From: JACCTI01 sp038237435 | GTDB taxonomy: Bacteria; Verrucomicrobiota; Verrucomicrobiia; Chthoniobacterales; UBA10450 | Length of the DNA: 64,000 nt | Direction: 5' to 3' | Assembly: GCA_038237435.1 (NCBI GenBank) | Contig: JBBRYT010000002.1 | Location: 124,001-188,000, forward strand | Part shown: positions 25,916 through 33,649 of the stretch, one piece after another | How the letters are laid out: the number at the start of each line of letters is the position of its first letter | Numbering within the stretch: position 1 is the stretch's first letter | Notes under the pieces: model-generated | Seen by the model: the letters and a program-made list of their open reading frames with translations, nothing else | Databases searched by the model: none | What the model was told of the DNA's origin: nothing | Position numbers and translations under genes: made by a program

Positions 25916-26404
25916 TCAGGCCGCTTCGCGCGAGTCGTTCCTGATTAACCGTTCTTCGCGGAGCAGATGAGACACAGACTCCATCAGGTCGACATCTTTG
26001 TCTGGTATGACGCGCGGCTCGAAATCGAAGTGACAGATACTACCGAACAAAGCGCCCTTCGTATCCAGCAAAGGCACGCCACAGTAAGCCAGCACCTTCT
26101 CCCGTTTCGGATGAGTGCGCACGCGCTCATCGCGCAACGCATCCGAGGTATGAAACAAAACGCCCGTCTCACGCAGAAAGACGCAGTAGGAAGCAGTCAC
26201 CGGGATCTCTTCGATAGATTCGACCTCAGGATTTTCGCGATCGTAGAAATAAAGATTGCGCAGCGTCTCCTTCTCGAACTGGTAGATGGCGCTAAAACGG
26301 TGGTCGGTAAGTGCGTTCAGGAAAATCAAAGCCGGGCGCACCCCTTTTATCTTCAAAATCGCCTTTAACTCTCCGTATGCCTCCTCATTCGACATCCGCT
26401 CCAT
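25916..26404 (-). CDS. GAF-domain protein
   Basis: 162 residues with a single GAF domain (about 20-150: FLNALTDHRFSAIYQFE, then PVTASYCVFLRETGVLF, and YCGVPLLDTKGALFGSICHFD). Stand-alone GAF proteins bind small molecules or act as redox or light sensors, and some are methionine sulfoxide reductases. Here the Cys near VFLRE and a later YCG could be of that kind, but the CxxxC spacing is not clear. It is divergent from the BON/stress genes and shares their palindrome-rich control region. Confidence 0.82.
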   Translation of the reverse strand: MERMSNEEAYGELKAILKIKGVRPALIFLNALTDHRFSAIYQFEKETLRNLYFYDRENPEVESIEEIPVTASYCVFLRETGVLFHTSDALRDERVRTHPKREKVLAYCGVPLLDTKGALFGSICHFDFEPRVIPDKDVDLMESVSHLLREERLIRNDSREAA

Positions 26405-26426
26405 AATCTAGCCTGATCCGACGGCT

Positions 26427-26505
26427 CTTGTTTACAAGTGGGGTTAAACCCCGATGCACCCTAGGTAATTCACCTAGGTTCCCCGACGGTCGAAAACTAT
26501 TTTCG
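26427..26505. promoter_or_regulatory. Four adjacent palindromes in a divergent control region
   Basis: Between the GAF gene (minus strand) and the BON gene (plus strand) lie four short dyads in a row: CTTGT-TT-ACAAG (26427-26438), GGGGTT-A-AACCCC (26440-26452), CCTAGGT-AATTC-ACCTAGG (26460-26478) and CGAAAA-CTA-TTTTCG (26491-26505). Each is a perfect inverted repeat. Such dense dyads usually mark binding sites of dimeric regulators. No regulator can be named. Confidence 0.55.
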
Positions 26506-26584
26506 CCTGATTGGAATTAAAAAGAGCCAGCGAGAGCGCAGGCGACGTTTCCACTGTGCCGGCCACGCGGTCGCGCACACAAAC

Positions 26585-26971
26585 ATGAAAAGAACCATAC
26601 TATCCTTACTTTGCATTTCAGCCCTGACCGTCGCCGCTTACGCGGAAGACAAGGACGCAGCCGACCAGCCGGCAGTTGACAACACGGCCAAGAACGCGCG
26701 TGATAAATCCAACGAAACCCTAACTTCGGGCGACCAATCGAACAGCCCTGAGGATATCAAGATTACCGCCGCGATCCGTCGCGCGATTGTCGCCGACGCA
26801 TCGCTCACCATGACGGCAAAGAACGTCAAGATCATTACCGCCGACGGCAAAGTAACTTTGCGCGGGCCGGTCAAAACAGACGCTGAGAAAATGAAGATCG
26901 CAGAGCTCGCCACGAAAGAAGCTGGCCAGACCACAATCGATAACCAGCTCGAAGTCAAAGAATCCAAGTAA
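26585..26971 (+). CDS. Exported BON-domain protein
   Basis: 128 residues with a signal peptide (about 1-20, LLCISALTVAAYA). After a polar, Asn/Asp-rich linker there is one BON domain (about 58-126: IKITAAIRRAIVADASLTMTA, then VTLRGPVKTDAEKMKIAELA, TIDNQLEV). BON proteins (OsmY-like) bind phospholipid or help envelope stability during osmotic and other stress. It is followed after 34 bases by a stress-type protein gene and ends with it at a shared terminator. Confidence 0.88.
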   Translation: MKRTILSLLCISALTVAAYAEDKDAADQPAVDNTAKNARDKSNETLTSGDQSNSPEDIKITAAIRRAIVADASLTMTAKNVKIITADGKVTLRGPVKTDAEKMKIAELATKEAGQTTIDNQLEVKESK

Positions 26972-27005
26972 CTCAACCACCAAACGAAAGAAACCACTTA
27001 GTATT

Positions 27006-27542
27006 ATGTCAAAAACATCAGTCTTCTGTATCGCCAAGTCACATTCGCAAGCCGAGCAAATCGTCGAGCGTCTCCAATCTTCCGGTTTTGCCGCGTCGGA
27101 AATTTCTGTCCTTTTGCCAGACACCGAAGGCAAGCATGACATCGGTCTGGTTAAAGCCACCAAGGCTCCGGAAGGTGCTACGACTGGCGCAACCACTGGC
27201 GGAGTAACTGGCGGCGTCCTCGGCCTGCTCGCAGGCATCGGAGCTCTAGCTATCCCAGGTGTCGGCCCGTTCATCGCGGCCGGTCCTATCATGGCAGCAC
27301 TTAGCGGTGCCGCTATCGGTGCTACGGCAGGCGGAGTCGTCGGCGGCCTCATCGGAATGGGCATCCCAGAGTTCGAAGCGAAGCGTTACGAGGACAAGCT
27401 TAAGTCCGGTAGCTACCTCGTCGCCGTGCATGCGCACGATGGTGACGAAACCGATCGCGCCAAAGAGATCTTCAAGACTGCCGGCGCCGAAGACATCACG
27501 ACCTCATCGATGCCCAAGGCTCCTGAAGCAGCTCGGGCCTAA
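27006..27542 (+). CDS. General stress protein with glycine-rich membrane segment
   Basis: 178 residues. The N-terminal alpha/beta unit (VFCIAKSHSQAEQIVERLQSSGFAASEISVLLPD) is the ferredoxin-like 'general stress protein 17M / low-temperature-induced' domain. It is followed by a long Gly/Ala-rich hydrophobic segment (about 58-120) and a second copy-like end (GSYLVAVHAHDGDETDRAKEIF). Similar proteins occur with BON proteins in stress operons of soil bacteria; the molecular role is not known. It lies 34 bases after the BON gene, and a strong terminator follows. Confidence 0.82.
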   Translation: MSKTSVFCIAKSHSQAEQIVERLQSSGFAASEISVLLPDTEGKHDIGLVKATKAPEGATTGATTGGVTGGVLGLLAGIGALAIPGVGPFIAAGPIMAALSGAAIGATAGGVVGGLIGMGIPEFEAKRYEDKLKSGSYLVAVHAHDGDETDRAKEIFKTAGAEDITTSSMPKAPEAARA

Positions 27543-27567
27543 ACAGCGACTTACTGATTCAACTCAA

Positions 27568-27601
27568 ACGCCCCGTGCTGAAAGGCGCGGGGCGTTTTTG
27601 T
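27568..27601 (+). terminator. Rho-independent terminator of the BON/stress operon
   Basis: The stem AACGCCCCGTGC pairs with GCGCGGGGCGTT around a short loop (TGAAAG), with one G-T mismatch, and ends in a run of T. It lies 25 bases after the stress gene stop and between convergent genes (hflX on the other strand). Confidence 0.9.
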
Positions 27602-27610
27602 TAACTACAC

Positions 27611-28894
27611 TTATAGCTGCTGCGCCACGGGCAGCGGATCATCAGTAATGACAGCTAGAAACGACGCGAAAACCTCTAAGGAGCGTGTCGGAATTGTCGC
27701 GGCCACATGAGTGAAATCATGCTCGTAGCGGACGTCTTGCACGGTGCCGTCTCGATGCAGGCGGGCGAGTAAGTCAGCACGCGCCGCGGGGATTCTCAAG
27801 TCTACCGTCATCGTTCCGCGCGCGACGAACTCCGAGATACGCTCGATCAGTTCGTCCATCCCTACACCGGTCTGCACAGAGATAAAGACCGCGTCAGGAA
27901 AATGACGGCGCAAAGCAGGCAGCGCATACTCGTTATCTACTTTATCTACCTTGTTAAACACGACCAGCATCTGCTTTGTGTCCGCCCCTAAGTCAGCTAA
28001 CACGCGCATGGTGGTATTATAGAATTCCATTACCTCTAGCTGGGAGGCGTCGAGCACATGGATAAGGAAGTCTGACAAAGCGGCTTCTTCGAGAGTAGCA
28101 TTGAATGCTTCTACTAGCTGATGCGGAAGGTTGCGCACGAAACCCACGGTGTCGGTAAGTAGCAGTGGTTGTTTGTTAGGTAATGCAATCTTGCGAGTAG
28201 TAGTATCAAGGGTAGCGAATAACTTGTTCTCCACGAATACATCGGCACCTGTCAGCCGTCGCAGGAGCGACGACTTGCCGACGTTAGTATAGCCGACAAT
28301 AGCTGCATTCGGCACCGGCGCGCGTTTGCGATCCTTCCGCTGGGTAGCTCGCGCGCTGCGCACTTCCTCCAGCTCGCGCTTCAACCGGTCGATCTGTAAC
28401 CGGATCTTACGCTTATCCTGCTCCAGCTGGCTTTCGCCTTCGCCTTTTGCGCCAATTCCGCCACCTTGCTGGCCCAGGTGACTCCAGGCTCTCGTTAGGC
28501 GCGGTAAGGAGTATTGCATGCGCGCGAGATCCACCTGGATGCGAGCTTCTCGCGTTTGCGCACGAGCGCCGAAGATGTCGAGAATGATTTCCTGCCGATC
28601 GGCTACCGTGATGCCAGCCAGTTCTTCCCAGTTCCGCTGCTGTGAAGGCGAAAGCTCGTTGTCGAAGATAAGCACATCGCATTCGTTCGCCTTCGCCAGG
28701 TCGACAATCTCCTGCGCCTTGCCCGATCCAATCAGGTAACGCGGGTGATTTTCGCGATGCGAGATGAGCTTCCGTTCGATGATCGGAATTCCGAGCGTAT
28801 CGACCAATTCTTCGAGTTCCTCGAGCAGACTCTGCGCGTCGACCTTCTTTGCCGGATCGATGTAGGCGCCAATAAGGAGGGCGCGCTCGGTCAT
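27611..28894 (-). CDS. hflX: Ribosome-associated GTPase HflX
   Basis: 427 residues from the ATG at 28894, chosen because AAGGAG stands six bases before it; an in-frame ATG at 28921 has no such site. N-terminal domain (GSGKAQEIVDLAKANECDVLIFDNELSPSQQRNWE), glycine-rich linker (LGQQGGGIGAKGEGESQLE), then the G domain with GYTNVGKSSLLRRLTG, the TLDTTTRK switch, DTVGF and NKVD. HflX splits stalled or hibernating 70S ribosomes under heat and antibiotic stress. It stands beside the BON/stress genes and upstream of the ABC-F gene (divergent). Confidence 0.95.
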   Translation of the reverse strand: MTERALLIGAYIDPAKKVDAQSLLEELEELVDTLGIPIIERKLISHRENHPRYLIGSGKAQEIVDLAKANECDVLIFDNELSPSQQRNWEELAGITVADRQEIILDIFGARAQTREARIQVDLARMQYSLPRLTRAWSHLGQQGGGIGAKGEGESQLEQDKRKIRLQIDRLKRELEEVRSARATQRKDRKRAPVPNAAIVGYTNVGKSSLLRRLTGADVFVENKLFATLDTTTRKIALPNKQPLLLTDTVGFVRNLPHQLVEAFNATLEEAALSDFLIHVLDASQLEVMEFYNTTMRVLADLGADTKQMLVVFNKVDKVDNEYALPALRRHFPDAVFISVQTGVGMDELIERISEFVARGTMTVDLRIPAARADLLARLHRDGTVQDVRYEHDFTHVAATIPTRSLEVFASFLAVITDDPLPVAQQL

Positions 28895-29026
28895 CTTCTC
28901 CTTTGGCTTTATCTCAAACATGCGGGAACAACATAGCAGAGTAATGATTATTCTCGCCCTCTCCTTGCGAGGTCTACCTATGGGCATTAGTGTTCGCGCC
29001 CGCCGAATCCGGCGCGGCTCGTTGTC

Positions 29027-30640
29027 ATGCTCACTATTCGCGATCTCAGGAAAGCTATCGGCGGTCGAACTTTGTTCGAGAACGCCAGCCTGACCATTAA
29101 CTATGGCGAACGCATCGCCTTGGTCGGCCCGAACGGCGCAGGAAAATCGACGCTCTTCAATCTCGTCCTGAAAAAAGACACGCCTGACGCTGGAACGATC
29201 GAGCGTGATGAGTGGACCATGGTTGGTTATCTGCCGCAGGAGAGCGAGCCGGTCGATGAAGAAACCGTTATGGATGTGGCCACCGGCCGTGCCGGCGAAA
29301 TCGCGGGACTAGAAAAACAATTGCACGCGCTCGAAAAAACAGGCGACGTCAGTAGCGCCGAATACCTTGAAGCACACGCCAAGCACGAAGCGCTGAGCGA
29401 TCCGCAAGTCGACGCCAAGGCGAAGAAGATGTTGCGGGGACTCGGCTATCGCGAATCCGACTTCAACCGCCAAGCGAAAGAGATGAGCGGCGGCTGGGTC
29501 ATGCGCGCCCATCTGGCGCGGTTGTTAGTCATGGAGCCGGACCTTCTCTTGCTCGATGAACCTACTAACCATCTCGACTTACTCTCGCTCCTCTGGTTGC
29601 AGGATTACTTAAAGAACTACTCCGGCGCGCTGCTTCTCATTTCGCACGATCGCCAATTCATGGATGAAGTAGTCGAAGGCGTTTACGATATTGCAGAGCA
29701 GAAGCTTGTTGCTTACACCGGTAACTACACAGACTTCCTGCGCCAACGCGAAGCTAACTACGAGCAGCAGCTAGCCGCTTACAATAACCAGCAGAAGGAA
29801 ATCGCGCGACTGCGCGAGTTCTACGATCGCTTCCGCCAGGTCGCTTCGAAGGCTTCGCAAGCGATGAGCAAGCTGAAGCAGATCGAGCGGATGGAGTTAA
29901 TCGAGAAACCGCTCCCGCCGAAGAAGCCGTTTCGATTCAACATCCCGCAACCACCGCGTGGCGGACAACGCGCCATCTCACTCGAAGGAGTTCATCAGGC
30001 TTACGGCAAGCATAAGGTTTACCGCGGCCTCGACCTAACGATCGAGCGCGGCGAACGCACAGTGTTAGTTGGCCCGAATGGCGCCGGCAAATCCACCTTA
30101 CTTAAGATACTAGCCGGCGTGATCGAGTTTCAAAAAGGCGAACGCAAGCTCGGGCACGCCGCGAAGATCGGTTACTTCTCACAACATCGCTCCGATACCC
30201 TCGACGCTGACAAGACCGTGCTTCAGGAAGTGATGGACGCCGCACCTACCCTCGCGGAGAACGAAGCCCGTGGCATCCTCGGTTCCTTTCTCTTCCGCAA
30301 AGACGACATCTACAAAAAGACCGGCATCCTAAGTGGCGGCGAGAAGAGCCGATTGAACCTGATTAAGTTCCTGGTTGACCCGCCGAACCTACTCCTGATG
30401 GACGAGCCGACCACGCACCTCGACATTCACGCCGTCGAGTCACTCATCCTCGCGCTCGGCGTCTACGAAGGGACGCTCGTCTTCATCTCGCACGACGTGC
30501 ATTTCATCCGTAAGCTCGCGACCAAGGTCCTGCACGTAAACGCCGGCACCGTTACCCCTTACCCCGGTGGTTACGATTACTTCCTCGAGAAGAGCGGCGT
30601 CTCAGTCACAGACGAACGCGCGGCGTTGACCACGAGCTAG
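29027..30640 (+). CDS. ABC-F family ribosome-acting ATPase
   Basis: 537 residues with two ABC domains on one chain and no membrane part. Walker A GPNGAGKST occurs near residues 35-43 and 353-361. The signatures SGGWVMRAHLARLL and SGGEKSRLNLIKFLVDPPNLLLMDEPTTHLD are intact, and the linker is the charged helical kind. ABC-F proteins bind the ribosomal E site and relieve stalling or protect against antibiotics; the length fits the EttA/Uup/YbiT group. The last 280 bases are duplicated 2.7 kb downstream (33363-33641). Confidence 0.94.
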   Translation: MLTIRDLRKAIGGRTLFENASLTINYGERIALVGPNGAGKSTLFNLVLKKDTPDAGTIERDEWTMVGYLPQESEPVDEETVMDVATGRAGEIAGLEKQLHALEKTGDVSSAEYLEAHAKHEALSDPQVDAKAKKMLRGLGYRESDFNRQAKEMSGGWVMRAHLARLLVMEPDLLLLDEPTNHLDLLSLLWLQDYLKNYSGALLLISHDRQFMDEVVEGVYDIAEQKLVAYTGNYTDFLRQREANYEQQLAAYNNQQKEIARLREFYDRFRQVASKASQAMSKLKQIERMELIEKPLPPKKPFRFNIPQPPRGGQRAISLEGVHQAYGKHKVYRGLDLTIERGERTVLVGPNGAGKSTLLKILAGVIEFQKGERKLGHAAKIGYFSQHRSDTLDADKTVLQEVMDAAPTLAENEARGILGSFLFRKDDIYKKTGILSGGEKSRLNLIKFLVDPPNLLLMDEPTTHLDIHAVESLILALGVYEGTLVFISHDVHFIRKLATKVLHVNAGTVTPYPGGYDYFLEKSGVSVTDERAALTTS

Positions 30641-30728
30641 GTCTTCGCCCCTGAGAAAGACTCGAAGCCGACCTAACGAGTTGTTTCTCGCGGCAGCAGA
30701 AGATCGACTTTAGGTAAGTGCACCGATT

Positions 30729-30887
30729 TCAATCTAGCGCCAGCCGGTAAAGGCGGCGAGGCACGATCGGATCGTAAGGAATCGAGATGACCAGATCATT
30801 GCCGGTTCCTACTTGGGCCACGCCTGAATCCGGACCATTCTTTGCGCCTTTGTTTCGATAGTAAGCTCTAACCCCGATTCGCAACAT
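30729..30887 (-). CDS. Possible 52-residue protein after mtgA
   Basis: A frame from the ATG at 30887 starts five bases after the mtgA stop on the same strand. It encodes a short, beta-looking sequence (MLRIGVRAYYRNKGAKNGPD, later VISIPYDPIVPRRLYRLALD). It could be a small translated partner of mtgA or the tail of a decayed larger gene. I recognise no family. The same gap contains one CCTAACGAG copy (30672-30680). Confidence 0.33.
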   Translation of the reverse strand: MLRIGVRAYYRNKGAKNGPDSGVAQVGTGNDLVISIPYDPIVPRRLYRLALD

Positions 30888-30892
30888 TCCTC

Positions 30893-31627
30893 TCACCTCA
30901 ACAGAGTCATCGGAAAACGCGCCTCCTGCTCACGCCGCAGAATTCGCCGCTGCCGCTGACGCAGCGCCGGGATCGGTTGCGCCGGATTCCAGCCTTTCGG
31001 ATTCGGAAGCACCGCCGCCAGCATGGCCGATTGCTCCCTCGTTAGGCCGCGCGCGCTCACTCCGTAGTAATGCTGCGCCGCCGCTTCCACCCCATAGATC
31101 CCGCGTCCCATCTCGATCACGTTTGCATACAGCTCCAGAATGCGCCGCTTCGGCAGCAGCGCTTCCATCCAGAGCGTGTAGTAGGATTCCAGACCTTTCC
31201 GGATCCATGACCGCCCCTGCCAGAGAAAAATCGAGCGCGCACATTGATTCGTGATCGTCGATGCGCCCCGCACCGGCTTACCGGTTCGCTCCGCTTTCTT
31301 CATCGCCAGATCCATCTCCTTCCAGTCAAAGCCATCGTGCTGGAAGAACCGCTGATCCTCCGAAATCCAGAGATGCTTCAGGAACATCTCCGGCATCTGC
31401 TCCAGATCGATCCAGCGATACCGCAACGGCGCCTTCGGTCCGCTTGAGAACATCTGGCCGCCGTGTTCGAGTAACATCGGAAGCGTCCGCGGCGGGTTAA
31501 CAAATCGCATCACCGCCACTTGTAGCGCCGGGAGCAGGAGCAGCGCCGCCAGGACCAGCAGCCCCCACTTCCAGCCCCGCGTTATTTTCCGTTTCTTCGC
31601 TCTCGGCGTTTTGGAGGCTTTGGCCAT
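30893..31627 (-). CDS. mtgA: Monofunctional peptidoglycan glycosyltransferase MtgA
   Basis: 244 residues. A basic N-terminus and one membrane anchor (about 20-42) precede a GT51 domain: WISEDQRFFQHDGFDW with the catalytic Glu, RGASTITNQCARSIFLWQGRSW, then KRRILELYANVIEMGRGIYGVEAAAQ and YGVSARGLTREQSAMLAAVLPNPKGWNP. It polymerises lipid II into glycan strands outside the inner membrane and has no penicillin-binding part. It sits beside the ABC-F gene, at the start of the accessory region. The last motif copy (about 31040) before the motif-free stretch is inside it (Leu-Thr-Arg). Confidence 0.95.
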   Translation of the reverse strand: MAKASKTPRAKKRKITRGWKWGLLVLAALLLLPALQVAVMRFVNPPRTLPMLLEHGGQMFSSGPKAPLRYRWIDLEQMPEMFLKHLWISEDQRFFQHDGFDWKEMDLAMKKAERTGKPVRGASTITNQCARSIFLWQGRSWIRKGLESYYTLWMEALLPKRRILELYANVIEMGRGIYGVEAAAQHYYGVSARGLTREQSAMLAAVLPNPKGWNPAQPIPALRQRQRRILRREQEARFPMTLLR

Positions 31628-31670
31628 GAACCTCCACCTTGCCCGATTCTTCGCCGGAGGGAAGGATGCA

Positions 31671-31766
31671 GGGTCAGTCTGAGAATCGCGCTTTAACTTC
31701 GTTCGTGGCCATCGAAAGGAGCATCACTTGCGCTAAAGCAAGGAGCACAATTCTCGGGCTGACCCC
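31671..31766. repeat. Imperfect inverted repeat, REP/MITE-like
   Basis: Arm 31671-31688 (GGGTCAGTCTGAGAATCG) matches the reverse complement of arm 31748-31766 (CAATTCTCGGGCTGACCCC) at most positions, with a further partly matching GCTTTA pair further in. A third, related end (GGACTGACCCC) lies at 33335-33345, after the TIR gene, in the orientation of the right arm. The arms could fold as a hairpin or mark the ends of a small mobile cassette. Confidence 0.5.
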
Positions 31767-31873
31767 TTACCACCGTATCACCTTCCAAATCATCTGGCGT
31801 TGAAGACGGACTAAACATGCTTGCTCGAAAAATCGCATCGTCGCCGCTGCCACGCATCCGTTATAACCGTCTC

Positions 31874-32206
31874 ATGAACTTTTCGACTTGGGAAATTGTC
31901 GTGGCTGCGGTGGTCTTCATTATCCTCATCGGTCTCCGCATCACCCGGGAGTATGAGCGCGGAGTTATTTCCGGCTCGGGCGTTATGTCGGCTGACGCCG
32001 AACTGGAAGCATCGGTGAAGTTAAAGCAAGCATCGGAAAACATAGCTGGTAATCCCGCAGCCTTAGAGCTGCGCCGAATGCAGATGGTCACAGAGGTAGG
32101 CGCGGAAAATAACAGCACTACTGTCATCATGATCCCCTCCGATTTCGCCAATCTTGCCAAGAGTCTCAGCGATTACTTCCGCGAACAGCGAAGCCCGACG
32201 AGGTAG
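31874..32206 (+). pseudogene. Internally deleted slipin/stomatin (SPFH) remnant
   Basis: 110 codons from the ATG at 31874. The first 30 residues (a membrane helix, then LIGLRITREYERGVI) are those of a bacterial slipin N-terminus. The rest (ELEASVKLKQASENIAGNP, then LRRMQMVTEVGAENNSTTVI) is the slipin C-terminus. The SPFH core of roughly 150 residues between them is gone, yet the frame is open. So either this is an in-frame deletion derivative still translated or a young pseudogene. It lies just before the TIR gene. Confidence 0.6.
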
Positions 32207-32273
32207 GAGAGCAACATCCGAAGAGTTGACGATTGCAAGTTCTGACTACTTTAAGCCCCCAAGAGAAGCAGTT

Positions 32274-33317
32274 ATGCGGCTAATTGATGAACTAAAAGTT
32301 GCCTCGCGACGATCTGAAAGCCGAATCGAGTTCCTTCAAGGCGATCTATCGCAAATCCCACCCAAACACGAAGTGGACGTGCTCGTAGTCTCCGCATTTC
32401 CGAACGATTATCTTCCTACAGCCACTTCTTTGATTGGTGCCCTTCATCAAAAGGGCCTCTCTGTCTCTGACCTCGCTCTCTCTAAAGAGATCGACCTGCG
32501 GTCTACGTGTTCATGTTGGCTTTCGAGTGAAATTACTGAGTTTTACCCTGGCCTCCGGTTCAAACGCATCTTATGCTTTGAGCCGGCAGCGCGCGGCCGC
32601 CCCCCCGAAGTGGTTGGCGACATTTTTCGTGCGCTTACGCCTTGCGTGGCTGAAAAAGAAATTCGGAGCGTTGCAATCCCTCTTGTCGCGGCGGGCGATC
32701 AAACCTATCCGGTTTCGCTGATGCTACCCCCTCTAATTGAGGCTGCCCACCGTTGGCTCAGCGTTGGACTGCCGGTGGAAGTTATTAAGATTGTTTCGTT
32801 CAGTGATCGGAGTGCAGAGCTAGGGACTAAAGTGTTTGCCGCGATTAAGGCGCGACACAAATCGCTCACGGCCTCTACTTCGCACCAGTCATCCCTGAGC
32901 AACCACGCAGAGCACCAAGTTTTTCTGAGCTATTGCCACAAGGACAAGGTAGCCGCGGACACGATTCTGGCGGAACTACAAAAAAACAAGGTGACAGTGT
33001 TTTTCGATACTCTGTCGATTGACATTGGCGCGGCGTGGCAGCAAAAGATTTTCGACGCTCTCGATTCCTGCCGACGCCTTGTAGCTCTTTATTCTCCAGA
33101 TTACGTCCACTCAAAGGTCTGTCAGGAGGAGTTCAATATCGCGTGGGCGAGAGGTCGCGACGAATCCGCCAATATTATTTTTCCTATCTACTGGGCATCT
33201 GCCAAGTTGCCGACCTATATGCGGATGCTGAACTATATCGATTGCCGCGAGTGCAATCAGCAGAATCTCCGAACCGCAACAAGCAAGCTCTTGGCAACAA
33301 TTAGCCAGGTGGCCTGA
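32274..33317 (+). CDS. Two-domain protein with C-terminal TIR domain
   Basis: 347 residues from the ATG at 32274 (weak site AAGAGAAG before it; a longer frame begins inside the slipin remnant). About 1-200 is an alpha/beta domain (VDVLVVSAFPNDYLPTATSL, later SVAIPLVAAGDQ) that resembles macro-domain-like sensor modules, though I cannot name it firmly. After a Ser/His linker, about 220-347 is a TIR domain: QVFLSYCHKDKVAADTI, VTVFFDTLSIDIG, LVALYSPDYVHSKVCQEEF with the likely catalytic Glu at 285/286. Bacterial TIR domains often cleave NAD+ or make cyclic ADP-ribose signals in anti-phage systems. It lies in a small segment bounded by duplicated ABC-F tails. Confidence 0.75.
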   Translation: MRLIDELKVASRRSESRIEFLQGDLSQIPPKHEVDVLVVSAFPNDYLPTATSLIGALHQKGLSVSDLALSKEIDLRSTCSCWLSSEITEFYPGLRFKRILCFEPAARGRPPEVVGDIFRALTPCVAEKEIRSVAIPLVAAGDQTYPVSLMLPPLIEAAHRWLSVGLPVEVIKIVSFSDRSAELGTKVFAAIKARHKSLTASTSHQSSLSNHAEHQVFLSYCHKDKVAADTILAELQKNKVTVFFDTLSIDIGAAWQQKIFDALDSCRRLVALYSPDYVHSKVCQEEFNIAWARGRDESANIIFPIYWASAKLPTYMRMLNYIDCRECNQQNLRTATSKLLATISQVA

Positions 33318-33362
33318 TTTTGTGTCAAAAGTGAGGACTGACCCCTTTGCCCTTTGCCTTTT

Positions 33363-33641
33363 GATTAAGTTCCTGGTCGATCCCCCGAACCTGCTCTTGA
33401 TGGACGAGCCGACTACCCACCTCGACATCCACGCGGTCGAGTCACTTATCCTCGCGCTCGGCGTCTACGAAGCACGCTCGTCTTCATCTCGCACGACGTG
33501 CATTTCATCCGCAAACTCGCGACCAAGGTCCTGCACGTAAACGCCGGCACCGTTACCCCTTACCCCGGCGGCTACGATTACTTCCTCGAGAAAAGCGGAG
33601 TCTCCGTAACCGACGAGCGCGCGGCGCTAACCACGAGCTAG
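33363..33641 (+). pseudogene. Displaced, frameshifted 3' end of an ABC-F gene
   Basis: These 279 bases match 30361-30640, the end of the intact ABC-F gene, and share its stop codon; similarity ends sharply at both sides. Apart from one lost base (GAAGGGACG versus GAAGCACG near 33470), every one of the roughly 22 differences I see is silent at the protein level. The copy therefore evolved as part of a working gene before being cut off, so it is a homologue from a related lineage or the older resident allele, not a fresh duplication. Confidence 0.85.
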
Positions 33642-33649
33642 TAACCGAA

